Assembly: GCA_035545735.1 (NCBI GenBank)
Contig: DASZXS010000027.1
Span: forward strand, 62,001-126,000
Direction of reading: 5' to 3'
DNA from: JAJYKC01 sp035545735
GTDB taxonomy: Bacteria; Acidobacteriota; Terriglobia; Bryobacterales; Bryobacteraceae
DNA length: 64,000 nucleotides
Below, piece by piece: positions 15,147 to 24,218 of the stretch (the stretch's first letter is position 1; each line of letters starts with the position of its first letter). The translations under genes were made by a program, and so were the position numbers. The notes beneath the pieces are model-generated. The model did no database searches, had not been told where the DNA came from, and was given only the letters and a program-made list of their open reading frames with translations.

Positions 15147-16505
15147 GTGCGCGTCCTCCTGATTTCCACGTACGACCTGGGCCACCAGCCGTTCGGTATT
15201 GCTTCCCCGGCGGCTTGGCTCGCCTCCGATGGTCACTCCGTTGATTGTGTCGATATCAGCGTGGAGCCGTTGACCGAGGAGCATATCCGGCGGGCCGATG
15301 TGGCGGCGCTCTACCTGCCCATGCACACAGCGACCCGCCTCGCCGTTCCCGTCCTGGAACGTATCCGGCGTTTGAATCCCAGGGTGCGCTTATGCTGTTT
15401 TGGGTTGTACGCGCCGCTCAACGAGGACCTGCTGCGCGGACTCGGGGTGGAGGCCATTATCGGCGGCGAATTTGAGGCCGAGTTACGCCGTTTTGCCCGG
15501 GGCGGTTCGCCGGGCACGCTGATTTCCCTCGAGAAACTGAACTTCCTGGTTCCGGACCGCTCCGGCCTCCCCCAGCTCGAACGGTATTCCTCCCTGCGCG
15601 TGGGGAAGGAGCGCCGGCTGACCGGCTACGTCGAGGCCAGCCGCGGCTGCAAGCACCTTTGCCGGCATTGTCCCATCGTGCCTGTCTACAAGGGCGCGTT
15701 CCGCGTCGTCCCCCGCGAGATTGTGCTTGCCGATATTCGCAATCAGGTGGCGGCGGGCGCGCGCCACATCACGTTCGGCGACCCGGACTTCTTCAACGGC
15801 CCGGCCCACGCCACCCGCCTGGTCGAGGCGCTTCACGCGGAGTTTCCAGACCTCACCTACGACGCCACCATCAAGATTGAACATCTGCGGCAACGCCGCG
15901 ATCTTTTGCCTGTTCTCAAAGGCACCGGGTGCCTGTTCGTCATCAGCGCCGTCGAATCCCTGGATGACGCCGTGCTGGCCAAGCTCGATAAGGGCCACAC
16001 CAGGCGCGATTTCGAGGAGACGGTCGAAGATTTCCGCCGGACCGGCCTGACGCTGGCCCCCACGTTCATCGCGTTCACGCCATGGACAACCCTTCGAAGC
16101 TATCGGGATTTGCTGAAGGCTTTACAGTCTCTCGGCCTGGTAGCCGCGGTAAGCCCCGTCCAGTTAGCCCTCCGCCTGCTCATCCCGAACGAATCGCGGC
16201 TTCTGGAGTTGCCGGAAATTCAGTCGGCGATAACGGGTTTTGATGAAAGGGCACTCCTGCATCGGTGGCGGCATGCCGACCCCTCGGTCGATGAACTGGC
16301 GGCGGCCGTGTTGAAACTGGTGCACCGCGAACAGAAGCGAAGCGCCGGCCGCCCGGCGATCTTCCGCCGAGTCTGGGAGCTCGCGGAAGTGGATGTTCCT
16401 CTTCCGGAGAATTTCGATCTCATCCCCCGGGCGGCCGTTCCCTATCTGGACGAGCCCTGGTACTGTTGAACGGAGCCGACTGAAGAGCAGTCTGCTCTTG
16501 TATAA
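15147..16505 (+). CDS. B12-domain-like radical SAM selenoprotein (CU-tail)
   Basis: The protein has an N-terminal Rossmann-like domain like B12-binding domains (residues 1-~115, no DxHxxG) and a radical SAM core with GCKHLCRHC (C-x3-C-x2-C). The open frame stops at TGA 16467-16469 right after Tyr-Cys. Read through, it continues Cys-Sec-Thr-Glu-Pro and ends at TAA 16503-16505 (452 residues). This resembles the CUAEP/CCAEP tail of a known radical SAM (seleno)protein group. A SECIS-like hairpin follows the TGA. The next gene starts 5 bases after the TAA with no ribosome site of its own, as expected if ribosomes read past the TGA. If selenocysteine is not made here, the product is a 440-residue protein ending in Cys. 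The substrate is unknown. Confidence 0.85.
16467..16499 (+). promoter_or_regulatory. In-frame UGA with bacterial SECIS-like hairpin
   Basis: After TGA 16467-16469 come 13 bases and then AAGAGCA-GTC-TGCTCTT, a perfect 7-bp stem (16483-16489 with 16493-16499) and a loop beginning with G-T. The tip GCAGTCTGC is one base short of the GCAGGTCTGC tip of the E. coli fdhF SECIS, recalled from knowledge, and the distance from the UGA is similar. Confidence 0.75.
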
Positions 16506-16510
16506 ATCAA

Positions 16511-17758
16511 ATGAAAAGTAAACTGGAGAGACCCCGCGTCCTCCTCGTCGCAGCCACTACCGGTTACCAGTCGCGCGCGTTCGTCGACGCCGCCACGAGC
16601 GTGGGCGTGTCCGTTTCCCTGGCAACGGACCGCTGTCATATCCTCGACGACCCCTGGGGCGACCACGCCTACGCTCTCCGCTTTGAGGATCCAGAGGGCT
16701 CGGCCGAAACGCTCGCGGCGACCGGCGAACACTGGGATGGGATTATCGCGGTTGGGGATCGCCCGGCCTATGTCGCCTCGGTGGCCGCAGCCCGGCTGGG
16801 GCTCCCCTTCCATCCGCCGGAAGCGGTCGCCGCGTCCGGTAACAAATTGATGGCGCGCGAGTTATTCCGCCGCGCGGGGCTCCCGGTGCCGGCCTACTTC
16901 GCGGTTCCACTCGAAACCAAGCCGCTCGAAGCAGCCGCGCGCGCCCACTTCCCCTGTGTTCTCAAACCCCTGGGTTTGTCGGGGAGCCGGGGGGTCATTC
17001 GCGCCAATAATTCCGCGGAATTTGTCAGTGCATTCGAACGGATCCGGGCCCTCCTCCATCTTCCGGACATCCGGCGTACGGCGCGGCCGCAAGACAGCCT
17101 CATCCAGATTGAACAGTTTATTCCCGGAAGGGAGTTCGCACTCGAAGGAATCATGACAGCGGGCGCGTTGCGGGTACTTGCGCTTTTCGACAAGCCGGAC
17201 CCGCTGGATGGTCCGTTTTTCGAGGAGACCATCTATGCGACGCCTTCCCGGGAACCTGGCCCGGTTCAGCAATCCATCATTGAAGCGGCTGCGAGCGCCG
17301 CGCGGGCACTGGGGTTGCGCCACGGCCCTGTTCACGCGGAGATGCGGGTGAACGAGGCCGGAGCCTGGATGCTGGAGATAGCCGCCCGTCCCATTGGCGG
17401 CCTGTGCGCCCGCGTCCTGCCGGGCCTGGAGGCACTAATCGTTCGCCACGCCGCAGGAATGCCCCCCGGTGACATTGCATTGGAAGGCCGCTCCGCGGGG
17501 GTGATGATGGTCCCGATCCCGCAGGGCGGAATTTATGCCGGCGTTTCCGGTGTCGAAGAAGCGGCGGCCGTCGCGGGAATTGATGACGTGATCATCACCG
17601 CCAAGGAGGGACAAGCGCTCATTCCTCTTCCCGAGGGAAGCAGCTATCTTGGATTTCTATTTGCCCGCGCGCCAGCACCGGCGGATGTGGAGACAGCGCT
17701 CCGGTCAGCTCACGCAAAACTGCGTTTTGAGATTCGCACCGCGCTGCCGGTACTTTAG
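16511..17758 (+). CDS. ATP-grasp carboxylate-amine ligase
   Basis: The 415-residue protein has a pre-ATP-grasp Rossmann domain (RPRVLLVAATTGYQSRAFV), the ATP-binding core (FPCVLKPLGLSGSRGVIRA; IQIEQFIPGREFALEG) and the metal-binding HAEMRVNEAGAWMLEIAARPIGG near residues 274-297. A C-terminal domain follows, as in the carnosine synthase/L-amino acid ligase group. These enzymes form amide bonds through acyl-phosphates. It begins 5 bases after the extended stop of the radical SAM gene, so the two very likely act in one pathway. The 3' end overlaps the convergent YggX-like gene by 4 bp. Confidence 0.87.
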   Translation: MKSKLERPRVLLVAATTGYQSRAFVDAATSVGVSVSLATDRCHILDDPWGDHAYALRFEDPEGSAETLAATGEHWDGIIAVGDRPAYVASVAAARLGLPFHPPEAVAASGNKLMARELFRRAGLPVPAYFAVPLETKPLEAAARAHFPCVLKPLGLSGSRGVIRANNSAEFVSAFERIRALLHLPDIRRTARPQDSLIQIEQFIPGREFALEGIMTAGALRVLALFDKPDPLDGPFFEETIYATPSREPGPVQQSIIEAAASAARALGLRHGPVHAEMRVNEAGAWMLEIAARPIGGLCARVLPGLEALIVRHAAGMPPGDIALEGRSAGVMMVPIPQGGIYAGVSGVEEAAAVAGIDDVIITAKEGQALIPLPEGSSYLGFLFARAPAPADVETALRSAHAKLRFEIRTALPVL

Positions 17759-18081
17759 TTCTTCGAACGCGGCGGCTGGTATCCCGGAGGGAAGGCTGCT
17801 CCATCGCCGAAGAAGTAATCTTCCATCTGCTTCAGCAGAAACTCCTGCGCCTCCACGGTGCCCAAATTCAGCCGATACTCGTTCATGATCATCTTCATGT
17901 GTTCCAGCCAAAGGCGCCACGCCTCTTTCGAGACGTTGTCGTAAATACGCTGCCCGAGAGGATGGTTATCAAAAGGCACTTCTTCCAGACCGGGCATATC
18001 CTTTTGAAACTTTACGCAGAACACAGTTCGCGAACTGGTCTCCGCTGCTCTCGGCCCCACCATCCCGCTTCCACAACCCAT
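17755..18081 (-). CDS. Fe(2+)-trafficking protein, YggX-like
   Basis: The protein matches YggX: SRTVFCVKFQKDMPGLEEVP with the conserved Cys, then GQRIYDNVSKEAWRLWLEHM and INEYRLNL, and a C-terminal Pro-rich tail. YggX protects iron-sulfur enzymes from oxidative damage and is implicated in iron traffic. ATG 18081 is chosen because AAGGTGG stands just upstream; it gives 108 residues, longer at both ends than the usual ~90. A longer frame starts at 18117. Two radical SAM loci and MbfA elsewhere in the window also deal with iron, but no direct link is shown. Confidence 0.9.
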   Translation of the reverse strand: MGCGSGMVGPRAAETSSRTVFCVKFQKDMPGLEEVPFDNHPLGQRIYDNVSKEAWRLWLEHMKMIMNEYRLNLGTVEAQEFLLKQMEDYFFGDGAAFPPGYQPPRSKN

Positions 18082-18146
18082 GGATCCACCTTCTCCCTCC
18101 ATTTCAGGATATCTCAATCGTGCGGCTCATTCGGCCTGAAATTAAG

Positions 18147-18779
18147 ATGGTGGTTGTGGATGACCCAAAATTCGACCAGCCGCGTCTCGCTTTGAATCGC
18201 ATCTACACCCGTACCGGCGACACCGGAAGCACCGGTCTCGCGGGCGGCCAGCGAGTCCTTAAAAACAGCTCCCGGATCGAATGCTACGGCACAGTGGACG
18301 AACTGAACGCCTGCGTGGGGGTTGCGTGCCTGAGTGCCGGGCAGGATGCGGCGCTGGAGCCGCTTGCGGGCATTCTGGCCCGTGTACAGCACGAGTTGTT
18401 CAACCTTGGCTCGATTCTCGCGACACTTCCAGAGGATGTTCATCCCCGGCAGGCAAGAATTACGCTGGACGAGATTCGCCAGTTAGAAGGGGAAATCGAC
18501 GCCATGAACCGGGACCTTCCGCCCTTGCGATCCTTTGTATTGCCGGGCGGGACCCGGATCAACGCCGAGCTGCATGTTTGCCGTACCGTCTGCCGCCGCG
18601 CGGAGCGATCTGCCGTCACTTTGTCGCAGCAGGAGTCCATTCCGCCGGAGACTGTCCAATATCTCAACCGCCTCGGCGACGCTTTTTTTGTCTGGAGCCG
18701 CTGGAGCAGCCACGTTCTGGGAGTTCCGGAAGTTCTCTGGCAACCCAACGAAAGCGCCTCGGCCAAGCCGGTGAAGTAA
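18147..18779 (+). CDS. PduO-type cobalamin adenosyltransferase
   Basis: Transfers the adenosyl group of ATP to cob(I)alamin. The 210-residue protein has the N-terminal motif RIYTRTGDTGSTGLAGG, SRIECYGTVDELNA, FNLGSILAT and the C-terminal GTRINAELHVCRTVCRRAER and YLNRLGDAFFVWSR blocks of the family. GTG 18120 would add nine residues. Its neighbour is the B12-domain-like radical SAM gene 1.6 kb upstream, but the reading directions and the gap do not make an operon. Confidence 0.92.
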   Translation: MVVVDDPKFDQPRLALNRIYTRTGDTGSTGLAGGQRVLKNSSRIECYGTVDELNACVGVACLSAGQDAALEPLAGILARVQHELFNLGSILATLPEDVHPRQARITLDEIRQLEGEIDAMNRDLPPLRSFVLPGGTRINAELHVCRTVCRRAERSAVTLSQQESIPPETVQYLNRLGDAFFVWSRWSSHVLGVPEVLWQPNESASAKPVK

Positions 18780-18797
18780 ACGTCTTTGTTGTGGCCT

Positions 18798-19140
18798 CTA
18801 TTCCACCACCGGCACGAGACCAGAGTCGATGATGCGCCGATCCGACGTCATGAGGCGGAGCTTGCGGGTGTCGATGCGCGCAGGGCAGTCATCTCCGCTG
18901 CGATCTCCGCCGTCGGCGGGGCGATCTGAACAGCCGGGTCGAATTCCAGTTGGCCGAGAAGCTCCCCGGCGGGGCCAACGCCGCGCGAACTGCGCTACCC
19001 AAACGGCGGCGATCTCCAGAGGCGTGATGGCGCTCACTGCAACAGGTTCGCGATGGCGCACCGCCGCACGCAGGACCCTCGCGAGTTCGCGTGAAAGCCG
19101 CCCTGGCTCCATAGGCCGGCGAGTGACGGTGTGACCGCGT
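18798..19140 (-). pseudogene. Degraded VapC-like PIN toxin remnant
   Basis: Three stretches in different minus-strand frames together resemble a VapC PIN domain: PGRLSRELARVLRAAV...REPVAVSAITPLEIAAV in one frame, then GELLGQLEFDPAVQIAPPTA and EIAAEMTALRAS in another, and back in the first LRLMTSDRRIIDSGLVPVV. The N-terminal DTHALLW strand and the central Asp-containing segment (DPADRLI in relatives) are missing. At least two frameshifts and a deletion make it inactive. No antitoxin gene is seen. This fills most of the gap 18780-19201. Confidence 0.65.
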
Positions 19141-19207
19141 GGGGTTATCGCGTGGGGTTATCCAGGCCGCACCCGGGATTTTCAGGTAGCATTGGGACCA
19201 ATTGGTT

Positions 19208-20724
19208 ATGTTTCGCTCGGCTCTGCTGTTTTCTTTTTTTGCGGTTTTTGCTGCCGCCCAGACGAATTCCGACGCCCCAAGCGACCCTTTGGAACCCGCC
19301 AACAGCGCGCTCCACGCCGGCGACATCGACTTGGCGGTTACTCTTCTCCAGGCCCTTGTCGCCAAAGACCCGCCTGTTGCCGCCGCAAGGCCTTTGTTGG
19401 TGACATCCTGCTCGATCAGGACAAGGTTGACGCCGCCGAAGATATCGTACAAAAAGGCTTGGCGTCCAATCCGGAGTCCGGCGACTTGCACCGGCTGAAG
19501 GGTGACGTTGATTACCGCAAGGGCGACTTGAAGTCCGCCAGTTCCGAATATGCGAAAGCGGCCAAGATGAATTCCAAAGATGCGCGCGCGCTTTATGGCA
19601 CGGCGCGCGTCGCGTCGGCCCTTTCCCTCAACCAGACCGCGTTCCTCCTATACCGGCTCGCGAGCCGCCTCGCGCCGCACGATGAGGCCATCGTCGGCGC
19701 ATTTACGCGCAACGCCGCGACCGACCAGGAACAAGCCGACGCGCTGGAGCGTTACCTCGCATCTCTCGACCGCGACGGCCGGCGGCGTTATCAGTGGCTG
19801 GTCGCGCGCATGGAACTGCGAAAGTTCCTCGCCGGGCGGCGCACCTGGCAGCTTGCCAGCCCCTATCAGCCGTCGAAAGTTCGTCTGAAAACTCTTATGG
19901 ATTCTCCGCGCAGTCCCATTCGCTTCGGCGTGGATGTGCGTGTCAACGGCGCCAAGTCCGTTCCGCTGTTGTTGGACACCGGCGCCAGCGGCGTAGTGAT
20001 CAACCGGGTGCTGGCGGAGCAGGCCGGTGTGAAGCGCATTGCCGATCTGAACCTTAGCGGGATTGGCGACAAGGCGGACCCGACCGGATATCTGGGATTT
20101 GCGGAGAGCGTGCGAGTGGGCGACGTGGAATTCCGCAACTGCATTGTGCACGTCTCGGACAAGAAGTCGGTGGGCGAGGCAGCGGGCCTGATCGGTCCGG
20201 CGATCTTTGAGAGGTTCCTGGTGACCCTTGATTTCTTTCGCCGGGAATTGTCGCTCGGCCTGCCGCCCGGCCCCGTCTGGGACGGTGAGACGCCGGTGAA
20301 CAGGTATCAGGGGAAGGAGTTGGACGGCTTTACGCGCGTGGTACGGATTAACAGCGACCTTTTGGTGGACACGCGCATCGAGGGCGGGCCGGAGCGCTTT
20401 TTTCTGGTGGATACCGGCGCCACTCTCACCATGATTTCCAATGCCGCCGCCCGCCAGGTGACCAAGGTGCGTCAGGATTCCGATATGCGGATCAAGGGAA
20501 TTTCCGGCGAAGTGAAGAATGTCTTTTCCGCCAACAAGGTCTTTTTGGTCTTCGCGGGCTTTAGGCAGGAGAATCGGGATGTCTCAAGCATCGATCTGTC
20601 CGGCATCAGCCGCGGCGCCGGTACGGAAATCTCCGGGATCATGGGGATGCCGCTGCTCTCTCTGTTCCGTCTGATGATCGACTATCGCGATGGCGCGGTG
20701 AAGTTCGAATATACGGCGCGCTGA
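19208..20724 (+). CDS. TPR/aspartyl protease family protein, frameshifted
   Basis: The N-terminus in one frame is a signal peptide (MFRSALLFSFFAVFAAAQ) plus the first TPR helix pair (ANSALHAGDIDLAVTLLQAL), ending near AAARPLL. The rest, in another frame from about 19390 (KAFVGDILLDQDKVDAAEDI), has further TPRs and two retropepsin-like motifs, LLLDTGASGVVINR and FLVDTGATLTMIS, each with the hydrophobic-DTG pattern. A one-base deletion (or two-base insertion) near 19380-19395 breaks the gene. The downstream ~440 codons are intact, so the break is recent or a sequence error. No known slippery site is visible. Two active-site loops in one chain would allow an intramolecular protease. Confidence 0.75.
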
Positions 20725-20736
20725 GCGCTCTCCGCG

Positions 20737-23235
20737 TCACCTCATTCCGGTCTCTACTTCTTCGAGCCAGTCCGGCCGCTTGAGCACCTCGCGCGGCTTG
20801 CTGCCGTCGGGCGGGCCGATGATCCCGTCCCGCTGCATCATGTCGAGAATTCGCGCCGCCCTCCCGTAGCCGAGCCGCAGACGCCGCTGCAGAGTGGAGG
20901 TAGACGCTTTGCCCATCTCCAGCACCACACGCACGGCGTCCTGGTACAACGGGTCCCGCGTTCCGTCGAACTCCTCGGAGACTTCCTCCTCGCCATCCTC
21001 GGACGGGGGAGCCATCAGGAAGGTTTGGTCGTATTCGGGGCGAGCCTGGGTTTTCCAGAACTCAACCACGCTGTTGGTTTCCGCCTCGGTGACAAACGCG
21101 CCGTGCACGCGCGTGAGCCGCGACGAGCCGGGAGGCAGAAACAACATGTCGCCCTTGCCCAACAGGTGTTCCGCGCCCATCACGTCGAGCACGGTGCGGG
21201 AATCGACGCGCGTGGCGACACGGAAACTGATACGCGAAGGGAAGTTCGCCTTAATCAAGCCGGTGATCACGTCGACGCTCGGACGCTGTGTCGCCAGCAC
21301 CAGGTGCATGCCCACCGCGCGGGCCATCTGCGCCAGGCGCGTCACCGCTTCTTCCACGTTGGCGCGCTCCAGCATCATCAAGTCGGCCAGCTCGTCGATC
21401 AGAATCAGAATGTAAGGCAGCGGCCGGGTTTCTTCTTCCGGCTCGCTGTCTTCCTCGAAGAGGCTTCTCGGCTGCTGCTGAAGCTGCCGCATTTTCCGGT
21501 TGAACTGATCGATGTTTCGCACGCCGTGGCTGGCCAGGAGCTTCAGACGGCGTTCCATTTCGAGGACTGCGTTCTTCAAGGCGTATGTTGCCTTCTTCGC
21601 GTCCGTGATCACCGGCGTCAGCAGGTGCGGGATGCCTTCGTAAATTCCCAGTTCCACGCGCTTGGGATCCACCATGATCATGCGTACCTCATCCGGTGTC
21701 GCCTTATAGAGGATGGACATGATCATCGAGTTCAGCATCACGCTCTTGCCCGCCCCGGTGGAACCGGCGATCAGCAGGTGCGGCATGCCTTCGAGAGCGG
21801 CTACCTTGATGCGCCCGCTGATGTCTTTCCCCAGGCAGATCGTCAGCCGCGACGGCGAATTCCCGAACTCCTCGGACTCGAGTATCTGCCGCAGGCTGAT
21901 GAGCTCACGGCGTGTATTGGGGACTTCAATGCCTATGGTCGGCTTGCCCGGAATGCGTTCAATCAGGATCGACTCGGCTTGCAGTCCCAGGCACAGGTCC
22001 TCGCTGAGAGACGTGATTTTGCTGTATTTAATGCCGGCCTCGGGCTTGAATTCGAATGTCGTGACCACGGGGCCGGGGTTGATTTGCACGACGGATCCCC
22101 GGACGCTGAATTCCTCGAATTTCGACTTGATCCGCCCCGCGATCTCCTTCAGTTCTTCGCTGTCAAACGGGCTGCGGAGCGGGATGTCGTTGAGCAGCGT
22201 CGTCGGTGGCAGGTGATAGTCGGCATGCCGCAGCGCGGTCACCGGCGCCGGCTTCCGGTTCCCATTCCCACTCGGCTCCGGGTCCGGCGCCGCGGGCTCG
22301 ACTTCGCTGTCCTGTTCCGCAGTCTCCTGTCCGGGGCGGTCATCCTCGATCACGTGGATGGGAATATCCGCAATCGTCTCCTCTTCCCGGGGCGGATCGG
22401 ATTCCTCCCAGGGTGCACGATCGAATTCCGACACGGGAGACAGCGTTTCTTCCGGTTCTTCATAGCGCTGCCGTCTCGGCCTGGTTTCCTCGAGTGCGGG
22501 CGCGGCGGAAGCTGGCTCTGCTGGAAGCTCCACCATGCCCGCGCGGCGCTGCCTTGCGGCTTGCCTGGCCGCCAGGCGCCGGGTGCGCTCTTCCTCCCGG
22601 GCCGCGCGCTTGTCTTCGGCGCGTGCCGCGGCCGCTTCTTTGCGCCGTTGGCGCCATGCGGTCCAGCGGTCATGCGCGCGCCCCAGCCGCGCGATCGGAC
22701 CCGCGAACCATCGCCGAAGAGTAAATACCGAGAAAGTGGAGACCAGGTAGAGCGAAAGAATCAGGGTCAGCCCGATGATGAGCATCGCGCCCATCGGGTT
22801 CACCAGACCGGTCAACCATTCGGCCAGCAGGCCGCCAAATACGCCGCCGCACGCGAACGCGCCTTCCCACGGGCGCCAGGAGACGCCCAGCGCAAATCCC
22901 GCGCACACGCTCGAAACCAGCATCACCGAGCCCAGAACGCGGACAGCGGGCGCCGAAATCAGCTCCGAGCGAAGCCACTTCCAAGCCATCAACCAGGCGA
23001 GCAGGGGGAGCGCCAGGGCCGCCAGTCCAAACGTCTGAAAACAGAAATCCGCCGCGAACGATCCACCCCGGCCGATCAGGTTTTGTGGACGGACTGCGCC
23101 GGTAGCCGTATTCCAGGAAGGATCAAACGGATGATAGGAGATGAGGCTCAGCGCGAGCAGCAGCCCGGCAAGCAGAAACACTAATCCCACAGCTTCATTG
23201 AGCCGTCGGTACGTCGTTGGACCTAAAAATCTCAT
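20737..23235 (-). CDS. ftsK: DNA translocase FtsK/SpoIIIE
   Basis: Pumps DNA at the division septum during chromosome segregation. From ATG 23235 the 832-residue protein has about four membrane spans in its first ~190 residues, a charged Arg/Glu/Pro-rich linker (~200-340), then the motor with Walker A LLIAGSTGAGKSVMLNS and Walker B ILILIDELADLM, and a C-terminal winged-helix gamma domain (LQRRLRLGYGRAARILDMMQ). An open frame extends to 23343 but overlaps the divergent gene and lacks family likeness. A 719-codon frame lies antisense to it and is a composition artefact. Confidence 0.94.
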   Translation of the reverse strand: MRFLGPTTYRRLNEAVGLVFLLAGLLLALSLISYHPFDPSWNTATGAVRPQNLIGRGGSFAADFCFQTFGLAALALPLLAWLMAWKWLRSELISAPAVRVLGSVMLVSSVCAGFALGVSWRPWEGAFACGGVFGGLLAEWLTGLVNPMGAMLIIGLTLILSLYLVSTFSVFTLRRWFAGPIARLGRAHDRWTAWRQRRKEAAAARAEDKRAAREEERTRRLAARQAARQRRAGMVELPAEPASAAPALEETRPRRQRYEEPEETLSPVSEFDRAPWEESDPPREEETIADIPIHVIEDDRPGQETAEQDSEVEPAAPDPEPSGNGNRKPAPVTALRHADYHLPPTTLLNDIPLRSPFDSEELKEIAGRIKSKFEEFSVRGSVVQINPGPVVTTFEFKPEAGIKYSKITSLSEDLCLGLQAESILIERIPGKPTIGIEVPNTRRELISLRQILESEEFGNSPSRLTICLGKDISGRIKVAALEGMPHLLIAGSTGAGKSVMLNSMIMSILYKATPDEVRMIMVDPKRVELGIYEGIPHLLTPVITDAKKATYALKNAVLEMERRLKLLASHGVRNIDQFNRKMRQLQQQPRSLFEEDSEPEEETRPLPYILILIDELADLMMLERANVEEAVTRLAQMARAVGMHLVLATQRPSVDVITGLIKANFPSRISFRVATRVDSRTVLDVMGAEHLLGKGDMLFLPPGSSRLTRVHGAFVTEAETNSVVEFWKTQARPEYDQTFLMAPPSEDGEEEVSEEFDGTRDPLYQDAVRVVLEMGKASTSTLQRRLRLGYGRAARILDMMQRDGIIGPPDGSKPREVLKRPDWLEEVETGMR

Positions 23236-23272
23236 CCGCAATTCTGCGGAAGATAACCAGAGCAGTCCTATT

Positions 23273-24214
23273 ATGCCAAAGAAGGCGCCGGAGCGGTCCC
23301 GTCTTTTACGATATGATCTCCAGGTGCTACGCAACCTGCTCATTTCATTTGTTCTTGCGGGCGTAACCCTCGCGGCGCAAACGAGTGTTCGAACCCTCTG
23401 GAAACAGAAAGCGATGGACCGGATTCATGCCCTGGACCAGTCGCTCGACGGCGTGATCGGCGTCGCGGCGATCGACCTTACCGATGGACATGAGTTGAGC
23501 TATCACGGCGACTCGCAATTCCCCACCGCCAGCGCCATCAAGATCCCGGTAATGATTCAGATGTTCCGCGACGCGCACGAGGGGAGATTTCGCTTCAGCG
23601 ACACGAGGGAGGTGAAATGGGTCGGAAACAGCGACGACAGCGCCGGACCGCTGCGGCTCAAATTGCAGCACGGTCCGGTCCAGCTTCCCATCGGCGACAT
23701 CGTCGCGGCCATGATGCAGTGGAGCGATAACTCAGCCGCGAACGAATGCATGGACCTGGCCGGGATGGACCGCATCAACGCACTCATCCGCGAATTGGGC
23801 CTGCGCGATACGCATTTGCGCCGCAAGATGATGGATGTGACCGCGGCGTCGCGTGGAGATGAGAATGTCTCGACGCCGTTGGAGCTCTCCCGCCTGCTGG
23901 CGCTCATTTACCAGGAAAAAGCCGCCGATCCGGAATCCTGCCGGCGGATGATCGCCCTGATGAAGAGTGTGCACAATCCCTACATGCGCCCGGGTATCCC
24001 CGACGCTGTTGAGATTGCAGCAAAGCCCGGCGACCTGAATGGAGTGAAGTGCGAAGCGGCTATCGTTTTCCTCAAAGGCCATCCATTTGTAGTGACGGCC
24101 ATGAGCACCTATCTCGGAGGCTCCATCAATCCGGTTTCGGCCGCGGCGAAAATTGTATTTGATTATTTCTCGCGCCTCGCGGTGTCGAACGAGTGGGGAC
24201 GGAGTCTTGAATGA
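23273..24214 (+). CDS. Class A beta-lactamase-like serine hydrolase
   Basis: The 313-residue protein has the class A motifs: Ser-x-x-Lys in FPTASAIKIPV, SDN in QWSDNSAANE and KPGD in place of KTG near the C-terminus. The KPGD box and the missing Glu166-type loop make penicillin hydrolysis uncertain; it may be a peptidoglycan-related or other serine hydrolase. A hydrophobic signal (NLLISFVLAGVTLAAQ) indicates export. ATG 23273 gives a long basic lead; GTG 23324 gives a tighter signal, and a TATGAT box just before it hints at a late transcript start. Divergent from ftsK and convergent with the sensor kinase. Confidence 0.85.
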   Translation: MPKKAPERSRLLRYDLQVLRNLLISFVLAGVTLAAQTSVRTLWKQKAMDRIHALDQSLDGVIGVAAIDLTDGHELSYHGDSQFPTASAIKIPVMIQMFRDAHEGRFRFSDTREVKWVGNSDDSAGPLRLKLQHGPVQLPIGDIVAAMMQWSDNSAANECMDLAGMDRINALIRELGLRDTHLRRKMMDVTAASRGDENVSTPLELSRLLALIYQEKAADPESCRRMIALMKSVHNPYMRPGIPDAVEIAAKPGDLNGVKCEAAIVFLKGHPFVVTAMSTYLGGSINPVSAAAKIVFDYFSRLAVSNEWGRSLE

Positions 24215-24218
24215 AGCG

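Noticed and set aside
21025..23184. 719-codon plus-strand frame opposite ftsK
   Set aside because: Composition is Arg/His/Gln-rich with no domain; ftsK is unambiguous.
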